Positions 60,331-64,000 of a DNA stretch of 64,000 nucleotides are shown one piece after another. The position numbers and the translations under genes were made by a program. The stretch's first letter is position 1. Each line of letters opens with the position of its first letter. Below the pieces are notes generated by a model that was given only the letters and a program-made list of their open reading frames with translations, was not told the origin of the DNA and made no database searches. Source of the stretch: Chloroflexota bacterium (lineage in GTDB: Bacteria; Chloroflexota; Anaerolineae; Caldilineales; Caldilineaceae); NCBI GenBank assembly GCA_016861025.1, contig BOKO01000005.1:124001-188000 (forward strand), given 5' to 3'.

Positions 60331-61326
60331 ATGCGCATTATCATTACAGGAGGAACTGGCCTCATTGGAAAGCCTTTGAGCAAGGCGTTGGCCGCCGACG
60401 GCCACGAAGTTATCGTATTGACACGAACGCCAGAGAAAGTGAAGGAGGCGCCGGTTGGCGTCAAGTTGCAGAAATGGGACGGCAAAAGCGCCGAAGGCTG
60501 GGGCGAACTCGCCGACGGCGCCGGCGCAATTATCAATCTGGCCGGCGCCGGCATTGCCGACAAGCGGTGGTCACAGGAACGCAAACGTGAAATTCGCCAA
60601 AGCCGCATCGATGCTGGCAAAGCCGTCATGGCCGCGATCACAGCCGCCTCTAACAAGCCGGGCGTGTTGATTCAAGCTTCGGCGGTCGGCTATTACGGTG
60701 TACAGACCGGCGATGCACAAGTGACAGAGTCCTTTTCGCCAGGCGGAGACTTCCTTTCCAAAGTCTGCTTTGATTGGGAGGCGTCGACAGCGCCCGCCAG
60801 CAAACAAGGGGTGCGCCGCGCCGTCATCCGCACAGGCGTGGTGCTCAGCAACGAAGGCGGCGCTTTCCCCAAGCAGGTGTTGCCTTTCAAGCTTTTTGCG
60901 GGCGGCCCTGTCGGCAGCGGCAAGCAGTGGTATCCGTGGATTCACATCGACGACGAGGTGCGCGCCATCCAGTTTTTGATTGCTAACGACAAAGCGGAGG
61001 GCCCATTCAACCTCTCGGCGCCGAATCCGGTCACCAACAAAGAATTTGGCAGGTTGATCGGCGAGGCGCTCGGACGCCCCAGCTTTATGCCGGCGCCTGC
61101 TTTTGCCATGCAGATTGTCTTTGGGGAGATGGCAATGATCCTGCTCGAAGGGCAGCGCGCCGTGCCGCAGCGTTTGCTCGAGTTGGGCTTCAAGTTCAAG
61201 TATGAAACCGCGCTGGCGGCATTGAAGAATCTGCTCGGTGCATCGGCTTCGACCAACGGCGCCTCATCTGCTTCCAAACCAACCGAAGAGAAGCAGCCGG
61301 AGCCGGTCGCGGCGGGCAAGGAGTGA
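60331..61326 (+). CDS. TIGR01777-type NAD-dependent epimerase (YfcH-like)
   Basis: 331 residues from ATG 60331 (GGAGGAGAG upstream). MRIIITGGTGLIGKPLSKALAADGHEVIVLTR is the Rossmann start. INLAGAGIADKRWSQERKREIRQSRI is diagnostic of TIGR01777. Y-x3-K does not occur in standard spacing; SAVGYYG occupies that place, as is normal for this family. The C-terminal DUF1731 part is present (GRPSFMPAPAFAMQIVFGEMAMILLEGQRAVPQRL), then a disordered Ala/Ser/Pro tail. The substrate is unknown. The stop overlaps the next start (GTGA). Confidence 0.93.
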   Translation: MRIIITGGTGLIGKPLSKALAADGHEVIVLTRTPEKVKEAPVGVKLQKWDGKSAEGWGELADGAGAIINLAGAGIADKRWSQERKREIRQSRIDAGKAVMAAITAASNKPGVLIQASAVGYYGVQTGDAQVTESFSPGGDFLSKVCFDWEASTAPASKQGVRRAVIRTGVVLSNEGGAFPKQVLPFKLFAGGPVGSGKQWYPWIHIDDEVRAIQFLIANDKAEGPFNLSAPNPVTNKEFGRLIGEALGRPSFMPAPAFAMQIVFGEMAMILLEGQRAVPQRLLELGFKFKYETALAALKNLLGASASTNGASSASKPTEEKQPEPVAAGKE

Positions 61327-61805
61327 TCGGCGTGCGTTATCAGCATCGTTTCACTGTCAAGGCGCCGCTGGCTGACGTGGCAAAATTTCACAGCCGCTCA
61401 GCCAGCATGGGCGCCATCACGCCGCCGCCAATTCTGGTGCGCGTCCACTCGGCGCCGGGGATATTGCAAGAAGGCGACCGCATGGACTTCACGATGTGGC
61501 TTGGTCCCATGCCTGTACGCTGGCTGGCGCAGATCGAACAGACCACACCGAACAGTTTTGTTGACCGCCAGTTGCGTGGACCCTTCGCGTCGTGGGTGCA
61601 CAAACACACCTTCGAGCCAATCGACCCTGCAACAACCGCTGTGATCGATGAAGTGAACGCCGCGTTGCACCCCAACTGGTTTTGGAAGCTTGTCGGCGTC
61701 GGCATGTGGCTCGGGCTGCCGATCCTCTTCGCCTATCGCGGCTGGAAGACGCGCCGGATGCTCGAGCAATCGGGCAAGCGCGCACTGCAGAACGCCACGC
61801 CGTAA
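61323..61805 (+). CDS. SRPBCC (START-like) family protein
   Basis: 160 residues from GTG 61323, 4-bp overlap with the epimerase gene. The SRPBCC ligand-pocket fold is recognised from YQHRFTVKAPLADVAKFHSRSASMGAITPPPI and RWLAQIEQTTPNSFVDRQLRGPFASWVHKHTFEP. A single hydrophobic stretch lies near the C-terminus (LVGVGMWLGLPILFAYRGW). Such proteins bind hydrophobic ligands, and TIGR01777 and SRPBCC genes are paired or fused in many genomes. The ligand might be an isoprenoid given the neighbouring genes, but this is inference. Confidence 0.85.
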   Translation: MIGVRYQHRFTVKAPLADVAKFHSRSASMGAITPPPILVRVHSAPGILQEGDRMDFTMWLGPMPVRWLAQIEQTTPNSFVDRQLRGPFASWVHKHTFEPIDPATTAVIDEVNAALHPNWFWKLVGVGMWLGLPILFAYRGWKTRRMLEQSGKRALQNATP

Positions 61806-61867
61806 CAACCTGCCCGCGACCGCCTGACTGTGCTGCACGGGCGGCTTATCACAGAAAGTCTCGACAC

Positions 61868-63421
61868 ATGGCTGAAGTTGAACCGATCGTCGTCATCGGC
61901 GCTGGCGTGGGCGGGTTGACCACCGCCGCTATGCTGGCGCAAGCCGGGCTGGATGTTACAGTGCTCGAAGCGCATGTCTATCCGGGCGGCTGCGCAGGCA
62001 CGTTTTTTCACAAGCACTATCACTTCGAGGCGGGCGCCACGCTGGCTGGCGGCTTCTATCCAGGCGGACCGATGGACATCGTGGCGCGCGCCGTCGGCAT
62101 CGACGCCTGGCCCGCGCATCCGAGCGAGCCGTCGATGACCGTGCATCTGCCTGACGGTCAGGCGATCACCCGCTACGGCGATGAGCGCCGCATCGACGAG
62201 CATCGCCGCGCCTTTGGCAAGGCGGGCGACGCCTTCTGGCGCTGGCAAGAAATCCGCGCCGACGCGCTGTGGGATTTGGCGCTGCGCACGCCCGCCTGGC
62301 CCCCGCAGAGTCTGTCCGATGCTAGTGGATTGGTGGCTGACGGCGTGCAGTGGCTGGCGGGTGATCTGCTCAGGCGGCTCAATCCGACGTTGGTTGCCGA
62401 TGCGTTCCGTCCCGTCGCCGCGCATCTGCGCGAGGCGCCGAAGTCGCTGCGCCTCTTTGTGGACGCGCAGTTGCTGATCGCGGCGCAGACTACGAGCGCA
62501 CACGCCAACGCACTTTACGGTGCATCGGCGCTCGACCTGCCGCGGCGCGGCGTTGTGCATCTGGAGGGTGGCATCGGCGCCATCGCCGAAACGCTGGCGG
62601 CTGCGGTGCGGCGGCATGGCGGCAAAGTGCTGCATCGCCAGGAGGTTGAACGCATCGTCTACGAACGGGGGCGCCCGGTGGCGGTCGAGACCAGGCGCGG
62701 TCAGCGCTTCCCGGCGCGCACGGTGATCGCCAACCTGCCGCCCTGGAACATCGCCAGACTGGCGGGCGAGCACGCTCCCGCCGCCTTGCAGCGGTTGCCC
62801 AAAAATCCTGAGCCGGGTTGGGGCGCGTTCATGGTCTACGTCGGCTTCGACGCGCAGATCGCCGACCCGGAGATGGTGCTTCATCACCAGGTGATCGAAC
62901 GCGAGCCGCTGGGCGAAGGCAACAGCATCTTTCTCTCGCTCAGCCCGGCGTGGGACAAAGGACGCGCACCTGCCGGTCGCCGCGCCCTGACGATCAGCAC
63001 ACATACGGCGCTTGCACCATGGTGGAAACTTTTTCAATTCGACCGCAACCACTACGAACAGCGTAAGCAGCACTACGTCGACCGCATGTTGCGCGCCGCC
63101 GAACGCATCTTGCCCGGCCTGCGCGCCCACGCTGACCTGATCATGCCGGGGACGCCGGTCACCTTCCAACGCTTTACGCGACGTGAGCAAGGCTGGGTGG
63201 GCGGCTTTCCGCAGACCAGCCTCTTTCAGGGATGGGGGCCGCGGCTAGACCGACATCTGTGGATGGTTGGCGACAGCATTTTCCCGGGACAATCGACGGC
63301 GGCAGTGGCGTTAGGCGGGCTGCGCGTGGCGCGTGCTATAATGCGCGAGGCTGGTGTGCGAGAGAGTGCATTGCAGCCACGGGTTCCCACATCGCACACC
63401 GCCGCGTCTGAAGTTATGTGA
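61868..63421 (+). CDS. FAD-dependent carotenoid desaturase/isomerase-like oxidoreductase (CrtI/CrtISO family)
   Basis: 517 residues from ATG 61868; the open frame upstream is noise. FAD motif IVVIGAGVGGLTTAAMLAQAGLDVTVLEAHVYPGGCAGTFFHKHYHFEAGATLAGGF is characteristic of CrtI/CrtISO amine-oxidase-like proteins. The C-terminal FAD motif is LWMVGDSIFPGQSTAAVALGGLRVA. It could desaturate or isomerise phytoene-derived carotenes or act on another polyene. It lies in the same region as crtB and the CarH-like regulator but 62 bp after the SRPBCC gene, so a joint operon is likely. Confidence 0.88.
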   Translation: MAEVEPIVVIGAGVGGLTTAAMLAQAGLDVTVLEAHVYPGGCAGTFFHKHYHFEAGATLAGGFYPGGPMDIVARAVGIDAWPAHPSEPSMTVHLPDGQAITRYGDERRIDEHRRAFGKAGDAFWRWQEIRADALWDLALRTPAWPPQSLSDASGLVADGVQWLAGDLLRRLNPTLVADAFRPVAAHLREAPKSLRLFVDAQLLIAAQTTSAHANALYGASALDLPRRGVVHLEGGIGAIAETLAAAVRRHGGKVLHRQEVERIVYERGRPVAVETRRGQRFPARTVIANLPPWNIARLAGEHAPAALQRLPKNPEPGWGAFMVYVGFDAQIADPEMVLHHQVIEREPLGEGNSIFLSLSPAWDKGRAPAGRRALTISTHTALAPWWKLFQFDRNHYEQRKQHYVDRMLRAAERILPGLRAHADLIMPGTPVTFQRFTRREQGWVGGFPQTSLFQGWGPRLDRHLWMVGDSIFPGQSTAAVALGGLRVARAIMREAGVRESALQPRVPTSHTAASEVM

Positions 63422-63442
63422 ACCAGAACAGAGAGGACAAAA

Positions 63443-64000
63443 TGCAACTCCGCGGGAAAATTGGCATTGTCGGCAGCGGTTTTGTCGGCTCGGCGGCTGC
63501 GTACGCAATGGTGATGCGCGGCGTCGGTCGTGAGATTGTGCTCGTTGATTTGAACAGCAAGCGCGCCCAGGCCGAAGCAAACGACATCTTTCACGCCGTC
63601 CCCTTTGCCCATCCGATGTACATTCGCGCCGGCGATTACAAAGACCTGGCGGAGTGCCGAGTCGTTGTGATCACGGCAGGCGTCAACCAGAAGCCAGGCG
63701 AGACGCGGCTGCAGTTGCTCGAACGCAACGCCGCCGTCTTCCGGCAGATCGTGCCAAACATCCTGGAGTATGCGCCCCAGGCGCGGCTGATCGTCGCCAC
63801 CAATCCGGTCGACATCACCACGCACCTGACCGCTCACATCGCGCGTCAACTGGGCGCGCCTGTGCAGGGCGTTTTCGGTTCGGGCACGACGCTCGATACG
63901 GCGCGGTTCCGTGCGCTGCTTGGCGAGAAAATGGGCGTCGATCCGCATCACATCCACGCGCACGTCGTTGGCGAGCACGGCGATTCGGAGGTGCTGGTTT
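63443..64000 (+). CDS. ldh: L-lactate dehydrogenase, 3' end beyond window
   Basis: 186 visible codons from ATG 63443 (AGAGAGGACAAA upstream). NAD motif KIGIVGSGFVGSAAAYAMV, D in VLVDLNSKRAQAEANDI, the loop region GVNQKPGETRLQLLERN (substrate-site Arg; Gln in the lactate-type position, not the Arg of malate dehydrogenase), NPVDITT, and the catalytic region VVGEHGDSEVLV with its His. It reduces pyruvate to L-lactate. Malate activity is less likely. The 21-bp gap from the oxidoreductase gene suggests co-transcription. Confidence 0.93.

Noticed and set aside
61733..63190. Open frame of 485 codons antisense to the CrtI-like gene
   Set aside because: The plus strand has clear FAD motifs and a ribosome site. 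The antisense product has no recognisable domain and no ribosome site.

Overview
The window reads as one continuous chromosomal segment of a moderately GC-rich, menaquinone-using, Gram-negative-like filamentous bacterium. My best guess is Chloroflexota, class Caldilineae (Caldilinea-like). This is inferred from the gene families: a CarH-type MerR/B12 regulator beside phytoene synthase, an HTH/NB-ARC relic, sugar ABC operons, an SdhCAB with a five-helix cytochrome b, and PFOR plus a group 3d-type NiFe hydrogenase. No rRNA, tRNA, CRISPR array, intact transposase or prophage gene was seen. Coding density is high and nearly every gene has a readable ribosome-binding site.

Layout. 1-3.1 kb: the 5' part of a pyruvate:ferredoxin oxidoreductase gene and a CBS-ACT protein (minus). 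3.3-8.1 kb: a TetR regulator with a four-helix membrane protein and a DHA2 efflux pump, then a cation-diffusion transporter coupled to an MFS permease. 8.3-12.7 kb: a HIT-like protein, an ABC exporter, and a divergent GAF histidine kinase / NarL-type response regulator pair. 13.0-15.5 kb: two universal stress proteins, a radical SAM protein and a DinB-like protein. 15.7-21.3 kb: hoxEFUYH-W, a bidirectional NAD-linked NiFe hydrogenase and its endopeptidase. 21.3-22.4 kb: a small AT-richer MarR/DUF1801 pair. 22.6-33.5 kb: a ten-gene minus-strand catabolic cluster (GntR regulator, signal-less solute-binding protein, SDR, fuconate-type dehydratase, sugar ABC importer, UroD-type methyltransferase, corrinoid protein, epimerase). 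33.6-37.7 kb: an accessory stretch with a SGNH hydrolase, two tiny coupled ORFs, a UbiB relic, a coiled-coil protein, a DUF1269 protein and a decayed HTH/NB-ARC gene. 37.8-45.8 kb: a LysM/M23 peptidase, menD-menF, a PCu(A)C copper chaperone and a large polytopic membrane protein. 46.1-49.6 kb: sdhCAB. 49.7-57.6 kb: an epimerase, AceK, an NrtR-like Nudix protein, LigA and a pRiA4b-ORF3-like protein. 57.6-64 kb: crtB, a divergent CarH-like photoreceptor regulator, a TIGR01777 epimerase, an SRPBCC protein, a CrtI-like oxidoreductase and the start of L-lactate dehydrogenase.

Two regulatory systems stand out. (1) A 16-bp palindrome, CTGGTCA-NN-TGACCAG, occurs three times, each in the upstream region of an anaerobic or stress operon: CBS-ACT/PFOR, the Usp pair, and the hox hydrogenase. 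The middle copy lies just downstream of a response-regulator gene whose partner kinase resembles the mycobacterial DosS GAF kinases. This suggests a DosR-like hypoxia/redox regulon. (2) A CarH-like, B12-binding MerR regulator keeps the W-x9-EH and lower-ligand His residues of CarH. It is divergent from crtB, whose promoter carries direct GACAAAAATGA repeats. This suggests light-controlled carotenoid synthesis.

A third candidate system is the placing of a corrinoid protein and a UroD-type methyltransferase inside a sugar-acid operon, which would fit catabolism of an O-methylated deoxy sugar.
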